55,742 nt of DNA from Gemmatimonadota bacterium (GCA_018672475.1 JABHFS010000108.1:1-55742), one strand, 5' to 3'. Numbered from the stretch's first letter, positions 1-9,419 are shown. The notes: generated from the letters alone by a model not told the origin. Translations and numbers: made by a program.

Positions 1-1705
1 CTAATTTATTATTTTTATAAAATTTAAGCGCGACATTAAAACGAGTAGTCCGCGAGTCATAGGCCACGCTGGCAGCTTGTTGGTACGCCGCGATTGCACC
101 GGTCGCATCGCCAGCTCTCATCAGATTCTCACCGGCCATAAACCAGTAATTGCTTTGAATTTTCCGCACCCAAGCATCGCGAAATAGCCCCTCGACCATA
201 GCATTAGCCATCTCGATCTGCACTTGGCCGGTCGCCGGGTTGGTAGAGACAGGCTGTAAACGGTAGAGCAAACCCTTGGGGGTAAATTCCCAACCATCTA
301 ACGGAGCCCTACGTGGTACGAGATAAAAAAGCGGCCGGCCGCTGCGGGCCAATTCGCCTTCGCGCCTTTTGCGCAACCTACCCTGCTCCCGAGGTGGCAA
401 ATCGTGTTCATCCCAATCGAGCAAATCCATGCCGCGCCCCACGCGATTGTATAGCGAGACGTCCGGCCGCACCTTTTCAATGCGCTGCAAATAATCAAGC
501 ACGAAAGCCGCGTCATCCCCCTCAACGATCAGCACCGCATCCGCTGGCAAATCGGCAAGGAGATCTCGGCCATAGCGCTCGGCGATCCAATTTTCGCTGC
601 GGTCGGACTCGGTATAATGATCCGCCAAGACCAATCCGACCGCCATCGCGCACAATGGAACGAGAAAGGCCGGCCGACCAAAACGCCCCAACTTTCGCAC
701 CAGATCGTCAAAACCCACACCAAGCCATATCGCCAAACAGATCAAACTAAGTAAATAGAATACCGGTAGTCCATTCGGATCGCGGTGGTAATTGAGCGCC
801 GCTAATAAATTACAGGCGATCGCCCCCCCTGTTAGGACGAACAAATCGCGATCCCGCCGCCATGCCACATAGCCACCCCAAAAAAGCAAAGGCACCAGCA
901 GCAAGTGAAATTCGCCCATCACTTGCACAAACCACCGCTGGGCATTGAGCAACATGCCCTCGAGTGGAAGAGAAAAGAAGGACGAACGGTACAGGGCTCC
1001 ACTCAGGTGCTGCCACAGGCTTAGAGCATCCGGAATCGGGTCCCAGTGAAATCCGTCGCCGAGGCCATTGCGCAAGGGCAGATACGCCACCAGGCTATAG
1101 CCGCCGACAACAGCCAATATCGCCTGCACGACAAGCCGGACTTGACGTATGAAACCCGAGCAACGCCAAACTAGGAGTACAACCACCCCAGGCCAGATCA
1201 GCACCTGCATTAGATGCGCGGTCAACCCCAGCCCCATCAGCCAACCGAGCAACAGTACGTCACGCGGATATTGGCGTTCGCTGGCCCTTAGAGCCATTGC
1301 AATCACCAGCACAACCAGCAATAGAGCCTGCCCATAGACTTCAGCAACTACGGCCTGCGACCAGAAGGTGCGCGAAAAAGCGAAGAGTAAAGCCGACGTC
1401 AATGCAACCCAAGCCTGCACGCCCCGCTCTCTGAGCAACCAGGCCAAACCACCGCAGGCCGCTGCAGCAAAAAATGCCGAGGCGATATTTATTTCATACG
1501 CCGGGCGATCAAAGGGCAAAATCACGGAAATCAGACGTCCGCTCAGGCAAAAGAGCGGATAGCCCGTCGGATGCGGCGTCCCCAAACCCAAAACCGCGCC
1601 GATCAATTCACCGCTGCCCTCCACATATACCGTCGGACAGAGGGTCAGCATATACACTGCGAATGCCATTACTGAGGCGAACAAGCCCGTGCTTTTCCCG
1701 GTCAT
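1..1705 (-). CDS. DUF2723 (TMEM260-like) membrane protein, C-terminus cut by window edge
   Basis: Reading the minus strand from ATG at 1705-1703 gives 568 codons without a stop, ending at base 2, so the 3' end lies outside the window. The N-terminus carries the DUF2723 signature: a first hydrophobic helix, then 'GSGELIGAVLGLGTPHPTGY' at about residues 30-50, followed by roughly ten hydrophobic segments to residue ~350. After these comes a soluble region that starts 'LPADAVLIVEGDDAAF' and ends in a TPR-like helix pair ('AGDATGAIAAYQQAAS'). DUF2723 proteins are GT-C-like membrane proteins related to protein O-mannosyltransferases; the substrate here is unknown. The start codon directly abuts the stop codon of the YfhO gene (TAA-ATG), so the two are co-translated. 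Family assignment comes from recognised motifs, not a search. Confidence 0.8.
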   Translation of the reverse strand, partial: MTGKSTGLFASVMAFAVYMLTLCPTVYVEGSGELIGAVLGLGTPHPTGYPLFCLSGRLISVILPFDRPAYEINIASAFFAAAACGGLAWLLRERGVQAWVALTSALLFAFSRTFWSQAVVAEVYGQALLLVVLVIAMALRASERQYPRDVLLLGWLMGLGLTAHLMQVLIWPGVVVLLVWRCSGFIRQVRLVVQAILAVVGGYSLVAYLPLRNGLGDGFHWDPIPDALSLWQHLSGALYRSSFFSLPLEGMLLNAQRWFVQVMGEFHLLLVPLLFWGGYVAWRRDRDLFVLTGGAIACNLLAALNYHRDPNGLPVFYLLSLICLAIWLGVGFDDLVRKLGRFGRPAFLVPLCAMAVGLVLADHYTESDRSENWIAERYGRDLLADLPADAVLIVEGDDAAFVLDYLQRIEKVRPDVSLYNRVGRGMDLLDWDEHDLPPREQGRLRKRREGELARSGRPLFYLVPRRAPLDGWEFTPKGLLYRLQPVSTNPATGQVQIEMANAMVEGLFRDAWVRKIQSNYWFMAGENLMRAGDATGAIAAYQQAASVAYDSRTTRFNVALKFYKNNKL

Positions 1706-4123
1706 TTAAGCCCCCAACCCCAAACGGGCACGCTCAATCCAAGCACTCCATGCCTCGCCCTGGGTAGCATACGCGTGCAACACGGCGATCAATGCCCCTT
1801 GCAACGCCCAGACCATTAGCGAGGTGCCCGCTTCTATAGGCAAGGGGCGCACTAGCGGGAAAGACCATCTCCGACTCCCCGTTGCCAAAGCCAACCATAG
1901 CAATGCCGTTCCCATACTGAGCATCAGCCCATAGCGAAAACTTGCTGGTTCGTATATAAAAACAACCGCGCGAGCCCCTGCCGGCACTACAACTGCGCGA
2001 AAAACGTGATTGGCCCGCATGATCAAGCCTTCAACCCCATCTATATAGACTCGCCATCCAGGATAATACGTATCGGCAAGAACCAAGAGGCCACCATCGT
2101 GTTTGCCGAGCGCGATCTCAACCTGTTCGTTCTCGTAGCGAGTAATTTGCGCGTCCCCACCACTTCCCACCCGCTCCACCGGCATTTCTTCCAACACCAC
2201 TTCGTCGCGTATAGCAAACCCCCGTGCCATATAGGCTTGGCGTCTGCCGAGGTCCGCTTCGTTGTGAAATTGGCCCACCATATAGGCACGAGGCATGGTC
2301 TCAGTAAAACGATATACCGCAATATCCCCCCCGAATAGCAATTTCATACCCCGCCCCCCTACCTCACCATAACTAACGATATAGTCGATCGCAGCCAAAG
2401 GTGCAAAAGCCGGATAACCGAGCGCAAACTCCCCATGCCGATGCAAATGCAAAGGGCTCCATCCAGGCAACGCATTGGCCAAGCCATACAAGCCGCCCGA
2501 GTAAATCCTCAACGTCTCCGTATAGCGTCGATAGGACCACAAATCATAAACCCAACCACCATGCCAATTGAAGGGGGATGTTTTTTCGGACACCAAACCG
2601 ATTATTCTGGGCGGCGTTATTTTCTCGCCGTGGTCATCTAATATCGCGTGGGCCGTAGCCGGCGTCCGAATATATGCGTCGGGTTCAATCGTAGCGTTGA
2701 AATCCGCACCGAAACTATAGAGCTCGGCAAATATGGCCAATGGCGCTAACCACACTACCACCTTTCGCGCACGAAAACCGAGAAAGAAAATGCTTAACGT
2801 CAATACCAGCAGGAGCCTTATTATGTCTATGCGCAATTGATCGCAATACCGCGTTAACTCGATGCCAGTCCCTGCGGGTAATCCGAGTAAATTTACCCCA
2901 TTGACATAGAGCCCTCCCCCCGCCACTGCTCCCAATAGTAAACACAATAGCCATGCATTGGCCCGTCGACGGCGTTCGACCCGCAAAACCTGATCGACTC
3001 CCATACCACAAAGCACTGCGCCACCGAGGGCAAACCACAACAGAAAGCGCGTCGGAATACGGAAAAAACTAAGGCCGGGCACCTCGTAGAGCAGCGAAAA
3101 AAACGCCGTGTATTTACCCAAGGCCAAGAGCACGCCGACAATCGCCAAGGCGGCAAAGAAAGGCGTATGGCCGTCGCGCCGCTCGCGCACAGCGACCCAG
3201 GCAAAGACCAGTGGCAAAACGCCGATATACGCGCAGAGTTGAATAAAGAACCCCACCTCTCGGCTCCAGTATGTGCCATGCGCTGAATTGCCAAAAAAAT
3301 TGGGCAATAACAAAGTTATGATTCGCTCGGGCGGCAGCGACATGGCGACAAAATGGTCCCAGGTTAATCCAGTGCCGCGATTGGACAACTGCACCAATTC
3401 GACCGTGGGCAATAACTGCACTCCTGCCAGCATAATGCCCAAGACTGGAGCGGCAACCATCGCAACGAGTAAACGCCAGCCTGCCCCCTGAGCCCAAACC
3501 CGAAAAACGCCATAACAGAAAACAGCCCCGAAACCGTAGACGGTGGCCTGTGGATGGCCCGCGAGCAATTGCAGACATACGACAAGGGCGAAAAGCAAAA
3601 GATATATCCATTGCCGACGAGCCAATGCCCGATCTACTAATAGCAATAGTATTGGGATCCAGGCGCAGACATCGATATAATTCGGCGACATCACACGAAT
3701 CGCCATATACCCGCTCAGGGCATAACACAAACCCGCGCACAAACCCGCGGCCGGTACCGCTCCGAACGACCGCACAAGCGCATAGATCCCGACCGCACCG
3801 AGCCAAAGATGCAAAACGACATTCATGTTGAGCGCCGCCCAAGTCGGCAACATTAAGGCCAAAACTATATTCGGCGGATACAGCGCACCGGCCTGTCCTT
3901 CGGCAAATAGGGGAAAACCACAGTTGATCGCCGCATTCCACAGCGGCAGCTTTCCCTGCTGCAAGGCCTGCGCGAAAAAATCCCGGAAGGGGTAGTTCTG
4001 CACCATGATATCCTGGACAAAAAATGCCCCCTGCAAGGTAGCCGCGGGCCAGAAAAAAACAGCAACCGCAGCGCCAAGCCCAATAACCGCGCCAAGTTCC
4101 TTACGCCATTGTAAATCGCTCAT
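1706..4123 (-). CDS. YfhO-family membrane protein
   Basis: An 805-residue polytopic membrane protein. The N-terminal half resembles the YfhO family (PF09586): 'QDIMVQNYPFRDFFAQAL' and 'LPLWNAAINCGFPLFAEGQ' near residues 35-75, then many hydrophobic helices. A soluble C-terminal part contains 'LVLADTYYPGWRVYIDG' (about residue 690), the usual YfhO luminal motif, and a final pair of helices. YfhO proteins are GT-C-like glycosyltransferases that decorate surface polymers in Firmicutes; the acceptor here is not known. I chose ATG 4123-4121 because it overlaps the upstream SGNH gene by ATGA; a longer reading would begin inside that gene. It sits between the SGNH gene and the DUF2723 gene in one operon. 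Confidence 0.85.
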   Translation of the reverse strand: MSDLQWRKELGAVIGLGAAVAVFFWPAATLQGAFFVQDIMVQNYPFRDFFAQALQQGKLPLWNAAINCGFPLFAEGQAGALYPPNIVLALMLPTWAALNMNVVLHLWLGAVGIYALVRSFGAVPAAGLCAGLCYALSGYMAIRVMSPNYIDVCAWIPILLLLVDRALARRQWIYLLLFALVVCLQLLAGHPQATVYGFGAVFCYGVFRVWAQGAGWRLLVAMVAAPVLGIMLAGVQLLPTVELVQLSNRGTGLTWDHFVAMSLPPERIITLLLPNFFGNSAHGTYWSREVGFFIQLCAYIGVLPLVFAWVAVRERRDGHTPFFAALAIVGVLLALGKYTAFFSLLYEVPGLSFFRIPTRFLLWFALGGAVLCGMGVDQVLRVERRRRANAWLLCLLLGAVAGGGLYVNGVNLLGLPAGTGIELTRYCDQLRIDIIRLLLVLTLSIFFLGFRARKVVVWLAPLAIFAELYSFGADFNATIEPDAYIRTPATAHAILDDHGEKITPPRIIGLVSEKTSPFNWHGGWVYDLWSYRRYTETLRIYSGGLYGLANALPGWSPLHLHRHGEFALGYPAFAPLAAIDYIVSYGEVGGRGMKLLFGGDIAVYRFTETMPRAYMVGQFHNEADLGRRQAYMARGFAIRDEVVLEEMPVERVGSGGDAQITRYENEQVEIALGKHDGGLLVLADTYYPGWRVYIDGVEGLIMRANHVFRAVVVPAGARAVVFIYEPASFRYGLMLSMGTALLWLALATGSRRWSFPLVRPLPIEAGTSLMVWALQGALIAVLHAYATQGEAWSAWIERARLGLGA

Positions 4124-5277
4124 GGTTTTCCCCCATGCAAGTTGGCACACAGGCTCGTCGCCGCCAGCGCATGTCCTGCGGCGTTCCAATGGCTATCGCG
4201 TAAATAAAGCGTTTCCGTCTTGGCCCTTTGTGCGAAATCACCGAATAAATCGATCAAACGCAAATCGTATTTCTCCGCGAAGCCAGCCATACGGATATTG
4301 GGTTTTTGTAAATCGAATTCGCCCAGCAAACCGTGCAATTCACGCTTGGTCTGCCAATTGTCCCGTTCGATCTGAACGATCGACGGCACATAGACGACGG
4401 TAAGCCGAGCACCATATGCCTCAACACGTTTTTTGAAGGCTTGCAGCAAACGTCCGGTCAATGCCCATGCCGGCTCGAAACGCCGCGCTTCATCTGCACC
4501 ATACAATCCTTCGTAAAAGGCCTGTTGCTGCCCAGGTGGAACCTCTGGTTGCAAAGCTTTCCGCGCCAATTTATAGAGGTGCCAATGTTCAAATAAATAA
4601 CGCTGTAACCTGGTGGAGAAGGCCATTGAATTATAAGTGTCGCGATCCCAAAAATTCGTCTTCTTCACCGGCACCCCTTGCAAATCCAACCGCCCGTCTC
4701 GTTGCACCCTGAAATAGGGTTTATACCCGCGCTCCGCCCCGATCCCCTTGCGAGATGCATTGTTCCACAAGTCGTTGCTATAAAAAAAGAGCAACACCTC
4801 GTCTGGATCGAAACGCTGCCCTTGTTGCTCAAAGAATAATAGCGCCTGGTCCGTACCATAACCCGCGACGCCAAAATTGGCTACCTCGACCCGCTCCCCT
4901 TCCTCCTGCAAACAAATTTCGAGCTGGCGATTTATAACCCTCTCGATCGGCATGCCCCACCCTTCAACGAACGAATCACCAAAAAGGGCTATGCGACGAC
5001 TTCCGGCGGGTTTTTCCCGCGCATACTCTCGGTCGCGCAGCCCCATGCTGTTAATGCGCATTTCGACATCAAATTCAGGAGAGACCAATCGACCGGCACT
5101 GTCCGCCACATGACTCCAACCCAATTCTGCGTCAAAGCGCCAAACTTCGGGTCGGCGAAATACTTGTGGATAAAAGAGATGCAGAACCATTTCGCATAGC
5201 AGAACACCGAGGGCGAGACTTGCTACGGCAAGAACGATCTTAAACTTGAGCACCCAGATATAACCCTTCGATTTCAC
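4120..5277 (-). CDS. Membrane-anchored SGNH/GDSL hydrolase
   Basis: A 385-residue protein with one N-terminal transmembrane helix (about residues 10-33) followed by a periplasmic SGNH fold. The nucleophile block is 'IALFGDSFVEGWG' (G100-D101-S102), and the C-terminal Asp/His block is 'LRDSHWNAAGHALA' (D361, H363). The 'D-x-HW' form recalls the AlgX/AlgJ branch of acyltransferase/esterases that act on exopolysaccharide. First gene of the operon with YfhO and DUF2723 proteins, so a role in acylating or de-acylating the glycan those enzymes handle is a reasonable inference. Divergent from the sugar-nucleotide cluster at 5431; the 153-bp gap must hold both promoters. Confidence 0.75.
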   Translation of the reverse strand: MKSKGYIWVLKFKIVLAVASLALGVLLCEMVLHLFYPQVFRRPEVWRFDAELGWSHVADSAGRLVSPEFDVEMRINSMGLRDREYAREKPAGSRRIALFGDSFVEGWGMPIERVINRQLEICLQEEGERVEVANFGVAGYGTDQALLFFEQQGQRFDPDEVLLFFYSNDLWNNASRKGIGAERGYKPYFRVQRDGRLDLQGVPVKKTNFWDRDTYNSMAFSTRLQRYLFEHWHLYKLARKALQPEVPPGQQQAFYEGLYGADEARRFEPAWALTGRLLQAFKKRVEAYGARLTVVYVPSIVQIERDNWQTKRELHGLLGEFDLQKPNIRMAGFAEKYDLRLIDLFGDFAQRAKTETLYLRDSHWNAAGHALAATSLCANLHGGKP

Positions 5278-5430
5278 ATAACATTAAGAAAAACTACCGG
5301 TGGTTATTTTATCTGTCAACCAGGCCAAATTATCTATCGACCGAATCAATATTGCCCCTCAAAGAACCTCTATCTATATTCATAGGCTTGCATTTGCATC
5401 CATTACCACCGAGAGATATCAGAATAGGTT

Positions 5431-6546
5431 ATGCAACATATACTCGTCACCGGCGGCGCTGGTTTCATCGGCTCGCACACCGTAGACCAGCTAGTGGCCA
5501 AGGGCTACAAAGTTCGCGTCCTCGACGCCCTGCAAGAAAGGGTTCACCCACACGGCTGGCCTGTCTACCTGCCCGACTCGGTTGAAAAAATCCAAGGGGA
5601 CGTGCGCAACCGCGAAGACTGGCTCAACGCCCTCGACGGCATCGACGGCGTTATCCACCTTGCGGCCTATCAGGATTATATGCCCGACTTCTCGACGTTC
5701 CACCACGTCAATACCGTCGGCGCCACCCTGCTCTACGAACTGATCGTCGAGCACAAGTTACCCATCAAAAAAATAGTGCTGGCCTCATCGCAAGCGACTT
5801 ATGGAGAGGGAAAATACCGTTGTAGCGAACACGGTACCGTTTATCCCGACTCCCGCCCCGACGCGCAATTGGCCAAAGCTCAGTGGGCAGTGCGCTGCCC
5901 GCACTGCGACGCCGAACTCGAACACCTGCCGATCACCGAAGACGTCGTCAACCCCCATACGACCTACGGTATTTCCAAATACGCCGTCGAGATGACCTCT
6001 TTCAGCTTGGGCCGCAAATACGATATCCCCACCACTAATATGCGTTATTCCATCGTACAAGGCCCGCGCAATTCCTTTTTTAACGCCTATTCCGGCATCT
6101 GCAGGATCTTCACCCTACGCGTCCTGCACGATCAGCCACCGGTCTGCTATGAAGATGGCCAGGCCTTACGCGATTATGTCTATGTCGGCGATGTCGCCCG
6201 CGCCAATGTATTGTGCCTCGAAGACGAGCGCGCCAATTTTCGCGCCTTCAACGTCGCCGGGCAAAAAGGCACCACCGGGCTCGAATACGCCCACCTTGTC
6301 TCCAATGCCGCCGGCAAAGATATCCAGCCATTGGTCAATGGCGATTATCGCTTCGGCGACACCCGCCACACCGTCTCCAGCGGCGAAGCCCTGCAACAAC
6401 TAGGCTGGCGGCCCGAGACTTCGCTCGAACAAACCATCGGCGAATATATCGAGTGGGTCAAAGAACAACCCAACCTCAAAGATTTCTACGGTGAAATAGA
6501 AGGCAAAATGCGTGCGGCCAATATCATCCGCCGGTCCAACTCGTGA
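5431..6546 (+). CDS. NAD-dependent sugar-nucleotide epimerase (dTDP-L-rhamnose 4-epimerase-like) with Cys/His insertion
   Basis: A 371-residue extended SDR. The Rossmann motif is 'TGGAGFIG' (G8, G11, G14) and the catalytic pair is Y179-x3-K183 ('TTYGISKYAVE'). The stretches 'SSQATYGEGKYR' and 'LRDYVYVGDVARA' match the branch that includes dTDP-L-rhamnose 4-epimerases (WbiB type). Between the catalytic Ser/Thr region and Tyr179 an insertion carries C131-x2-H134 and C156-x2-C159, a plausible zinc knuckle. First gene of an overlapping cluster with a nucleotidyltransferase (GTGA overlap) and a sugar kinase, so the true substrate is probably the NDP-sugar those enzymes make. Substrate assignment is an inference; the epimerase fold is clear. 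Confidence 0.8.
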   Translation: MQHILVTGGAGFIGSHTVDQLVAKGYKVRVLDALQERVHPHGWPVYLPDSVEKIQGDVRNREDWLNALDGIDGVIHLAAYQDYMPDFSTFHHVNTVGATLLYELIVEHKLPIKKIVLASSQATYGEGKYRCSEHGTVYPDSRPDAQLAKAQWAVRCPHCDAELEHLPITEDVVNPHTTYGISKYAVEMTSFSLGRKYDIPTTNMRYSIVQGPRNSFFNAYSGICRIFTLRVLHDQPPVCYEDGQALRDYVYVGDVARANVLCLEDERANFRAFNVAGQKGTTGLEYAHLVSNAAGKDIQPLVNGDYRFGDTRHTVSSGEALQQLGWRPETSLEQTIGEYIEWVKEQPNLKDFYGEIEGKMRAANIIRRSNS

Positions 6547-7265
6547 AAGCCATGGTGCTCGCCGCCGGACGCGGCAGCAGGCTTAGGCCACTAACCGACC
6601 ACACTCCAAAGCCGATGATCCCCTTCGCCGGCAAGCCCTTGCTCGAATATATCATCCAACTGCTCGCCCAGCACGGTTTCGATCAGATGGTCATCAATCT
6701 CAACCATCTGCCCGAGGTTATCCAGAATCATTTCGGCGACGGCAAGGACTGGGGCGTCTCCATTGAGTACTCTCTTGAAGACGAGCTGCTCGGCACAGCT
6801 GGGGCAGTACGCAAAGTCGCCGACTTCTTCGACGAACCCTTCTTGGTCTATTACGGCGACAACCTGACCAACTTCGACCTCAGTGAATTCTGGGCGACCC
6901 ACCAACGAGAGAACGAGATCGCCAGCGTCGGCCTGCTGTGGATGGACGATCCAACCAGCCGCGGCATCATCGGCCTCGACAAGAACAACCGAATCAACCG
7001 CTGTATCGAAAAACCCAAACCGGCACAGGTTTTCGACGACTACCTGATCAATGCGGGCACCTACGCCATGCAACCAGAGATCCTCGAGCGCATCCCGAGC
7101 GACACCGCTTCCGACTTCAGCCAGGACATCTTCACTGGCCTGCTCGCCGAAGGGCGCCCCCTCCTAGGTCACCGCATGCAGGGTCAACTCCTGTCGACGG
7201 ATACTCCGGAGCGCTACCAACACGCCATAGAATCCGTTGATTCCGGCTCCTTCACCCTACCTTAA
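6543..7265 (+). CDS. Sugar-1-phosphate nucleotidyltransferase
   Basis: A 240-residue NTP_transferase enzyme. The nucleotide-binding loop is 'LAAGRGSRLRPLTDHTPKPM' at residues 6-25, and 'LVYYGDNLTNFDLSEF' carries the metal-binding Asp. It is short, lacking a C-terminal left-handed beta-helix, as in HddC and the mannose-1-phosphate guanylyltransferase-like group. It would join a sugar 1-phosphate to a nucleoside triphosphate in the cytoplasm. The start is GTG at 6543, overlapping the epimerase stop (GTGA), which indicates translational coupling. With the adjacent GHMP kinase it forms a kinase-nucleotidyltransferase pair; which base and sugar are used cannot be told from the sequence. Confidence 0.85.
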   Translation: MKAMVLAAGRGSRLRPLTDHTPKPMIPFAGKPLLEYIIQLLAQHGFDQMVINLNHLPEVIQNHFGDGKDWGVSIEYSLEDELLGTAGAVRKVADFFDEPFLVYYGDNLTNFDLSEFWATHQRENEIASVGLLWMDDPTSRGIIGLDKNNRINRCIEKPKPAQVFDDYLINAGTYAMQPEILERIPSDTASDFSQDIFTGLLAEGRPLLGHRMQGQLLSTDTPERYQHAIESVDSGSFTLP

Positions 7266-7278
7266 AACGAGGCCAAAC

Positions 7279-8268
7279 TTGATCATCACCAGAGCACCTC
7301 TGCGGATACCCCTTGGTGGCGGTGGCACCGATCTGTCCTCCTACTACCGCGAGCACGGTGGCTTCATACTCAGCGCAGGCATCGACAAATACGTCTATAT
7401 ACAACTCAACACCCTAAAGGTCGAAGACTTTATCCGCGTCAAATACTCGGAGACCGAAATGGTCAATGACCCCACGCAAATCAAACACCCGCTGCTGCGC
7501 GAATCACTGACGCACGCCAAAATATCCGGCGGCGTCGAGATCGGCGCGATGTCCGATGTTCCTGGACGAACCGGCATGGGCTCTTCCGGCTCGTTCACCG
7601 TCGCCCTACTAGCGTCACTGCACGCCTACAAACGCGAGCAAGTCCCCACCCAGGACATAGCCGAGGAAGCCCATTATATCGAAGCCGTCCGCGCGGGCCA
7701 ACCCGCCGGCAAGCACGATCACTATCTCGGCGCCTTCGGCGGTCTGACCTGTCTTGACATCGACACCAACGGCAAGGTCACAGTCAGCCCGCTCAAGCTT
7801 TCCGAACACGCGGAAGAAGAGTTGGCCAATAACATGGTTGTTTTTTTTACCGGCATCCAACGCGAAAGTTCGGATATCCTCTCACAGCAGAACAACGATA
7901 TCAAACAAGGTGACAGCCAGGTCATCGACAGCCTCCACGAGGTCAAGCGCATAGGTTACGAGATCAAAGCGGCGCTCGAGAACAACGAACTCGACCGCTT
8001 CGGCGAGTTGCTACACGAACATTGGCAGACCAAAAAGAAGCGTTCGAGCCAAATGTCGAATTCGGCCATCGACCGCTGGTACGAGATCGGCCGCGATTGT
8101 GGTGCACTCGGCGGCAAGATCCTCGGCGCCGGCGGCGGCGGTTTCCTGATGTTCTACTGTCCCGCCGAACATCGATGGCAGTTGCGCGAAAGAATGAGCC
8201 AGGAAGGCCTGCGCGAAATGCATTTTCACTTCGACATGGAGGGCGTCAAAGTCCTGTCCAATATCTGA
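7279..8268 (+). CDS. GHMP-family sugar kinase (HddA/heptose kinase-like)
   Basis: A 329-residue kinase. The N-terminal motif is 'ITRAPLRIPLGGGGTDLSSY', the ATP-binding GHMP loop is 'VPGRTGMGSSGSFTVALL', a substrate-site motif is 'GKHDHYLGAFGGL', and the C-terminal glycine-rich motif is 'GGKILGAGGGGFLMFY'. All match the D-glycero-D-manno-heptose 7-phosphate kinase / L-fucokinase branch. I chose TTG 7279 as start: GAGG lies six bases upstream, the product begins directly with the conserved 'IITRAPLRI', and a farther upstream TTG would overlap the preceding gene without a ribosome site. The stop overlaps the next start (TGATG). With the nucleotidyltransferase it likely activates a salvaged or synthesised sugar. 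Confidence 0.85.
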   Translation: MIITRAPLRIPLGGGGTDLSSYYREHGGFILSAGIDKYVYIQLNTLKVEDFIRVKYSETEMVNDPTQIKHPLLRESLTHAKISGGVEIGAMSDVPGRTGMGSSGSFTVALLASLHAYKREQVPTQDIAEEAHYIEAVRAGQPAGKHDHYLGAFGGLTCLDIDTNGKVTVSPLKLSEHAEEELANNMVVFFTGIQRESSDILSQQNNDIKQGDSQVIDSLHEVKRIGYEIKAALENNELDRFGELLHEHWQTKKKRSSQMSNSAIDRWYEIGRDCGALGGKILGAGGGGFLMFYCPAEHRWQLRERMSQEGLREMHFHFDMEGVKVLSNI

Positions 8269-9119
8269 TGCGCCGCCTGCGGTTAGGCGAGGTAGAAGCG
8301 CTACACCTTCAGGGCGGGCGGTTCCGCCTCGATGGGGGCACGATGTTCGGCGTTGTACCCAAAGCTCTGTGGCAGAAAGAATGCTCGCCAGACCCGAAAA
8401 ATCGTGTTGATCTCGCCTGCAATTGTCTGCTGCTCAAGATGGGCAGCGAACTCATCCTGCTCGACACCGGGATTGGCGAGCGCTTCTCCGAACGCGAGCA
8501 GGCGATGTACGGGATAGACCCAACCCAGACGTTGCGCGCATCGCTTGCCGCAGCCGATTGCGCTCCAACCGACATCACTCAGGTTGCCTTTACCCACTTG
8601 CATTTTGACCATTTTTGCGGCAGCTTGCTGGCCAAAGGTGACGAACTTACCCCGCTCTTTCCCAATGCCGTGCACCTGGTCCAACGCGGCGAATGGGCAG
8701 ACGCGATCGCCGGGCGCAGCACGATGAAGAGCAGTTATCGGCCCGATGAATTTCGCACCCTTGCACGACAAGTTGAGTTTCGTATGCTCGACGGCAGCGA
8801 AATATTGACCCCGGGCCTTGAGAGTTTCATAACCGGGGGCCATACGCAATGGCATCAAGGCTTTCGCCTGCAAGCCGGCGGACAGACGCTCGTTTATCCC
8901 GGTGAACTAATACCCACCCGTAACCACTTACGCCCCTATTGGAACATGGCTTACGATATGTTTCCGCATCAAACCCTTACCGACAAAAACGCATTCTCCG
9001 CGCAAGCCGCCGCCGAGCGCTGGATTGTCGCCTGGGACCACGATTCGACCTCTCCCTGGAACCGCATCAAACAAGACGGCGACAAATTCACTTCCATCGA
9101 CATTGAAGAAGACGTTTAA
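8268..9119 (+). CDS. MBL-fold metallo-hydrolase
   Basis: A 283-residue metallo-beta-lactamase-fold protein with 'TDITQVAFTHLHFDHFCG' (HxHxDH, residues 110-115), H192 in 'GGHTQWH' and H258 in 'WDHDS'. Family members include N-acyl-homoserine lactonases and other esterases. The bridging metal ligand, normally Asp in 'GDLIPT', is Glu here ('PGELIPT', E213). The ATG overlaps the kinase stop (TGATG), so it belongs to the sugar-nucleotide cluster and may act on a lactone or ester intermediate, but no substrate can be named. An in-frame extension upstream would lie wholly inside the kinase gene and is not supported. Confidence 0.85.
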   Translation: MRRLRLGEVEALHLQGGRFRLDGGTMFGVVPKALWQKECSPDPKNRVDLACNCLLLKMGSELILLDTGIGERFSEREQAMYGIDPTQTLRASLAAADCAPTDITQVAFTHLHFDHFCGSLLAKGDELTPLFPNAVHLVQRGEWADAIAGRSTMKSSYRPDEFRTLARQVEFRMLDGSEILTPGLESFITGGHTQWHQGFRLQAGGQTLVYPGELIPTRNHLRPYWNMAYDMFPHQTLTDKNAFSAQAAAERWIVAWDHDSTSPWNRIKQDGDKFTSIDIEEDV

Positions 9120-9167
9120 ACCCCGCATTTTGCCCTTACAAACCACATTTATTAGACTTTGGATACT

Positions 9168-9419
9168 ATGGCACTTGAAGTAATCGAACTATCCGACAAA
9201 CACCGCCACCTACTCAAAAGGCTGGCCGAGCTAATCCCCGACCTCGATTCCGACGCTCCAGAAAGCCTGCAGCGAATCTTCGGGTTAGGCCTAATTGCCC
9301 TAACCTTACAGATCACCAACAAGGCCAAAACCCAACAGCAAGACGACTTAGTAGCGGAGTTGGGAGACCTCGCCCGCGAAATGATCGAAGCCGAAAACTC
9401 GCCGGACTCACCAGGATAA
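9168..9419 (+). CDS. Small hypothetical protein
   Basis: An 83-residue, mostly helical, acidic protein beginning 'MALEVIELSDKHRHLLKRLA'. I chose ATG 9168 over a TTG three codons upstream. No family is recognised. It sits 48 bp after the MBL-fold gene and 8 bp before the SDR on the same strand, so it is probably transcribed with them. Codon use (C-ending third positions) looks coding. The periodic hydrophobic pattern suggests two amphipathic helices; nothing further can be said. Confidence 0.6.
   Translation: MALEVIELSDKHRHLLKRLAELIPDLDSDAPESLQRIFGLGLIALTLQITNKAKTQQQDDLVAELGDLAREMIEAENSPDSPG

Noticed and set aside
3114..3941. A 275-codon minus-strand frame inside the YfhO gene
   Set aside because: Out-of-frame shadow of the YfhO coding region, with no coherent domains.
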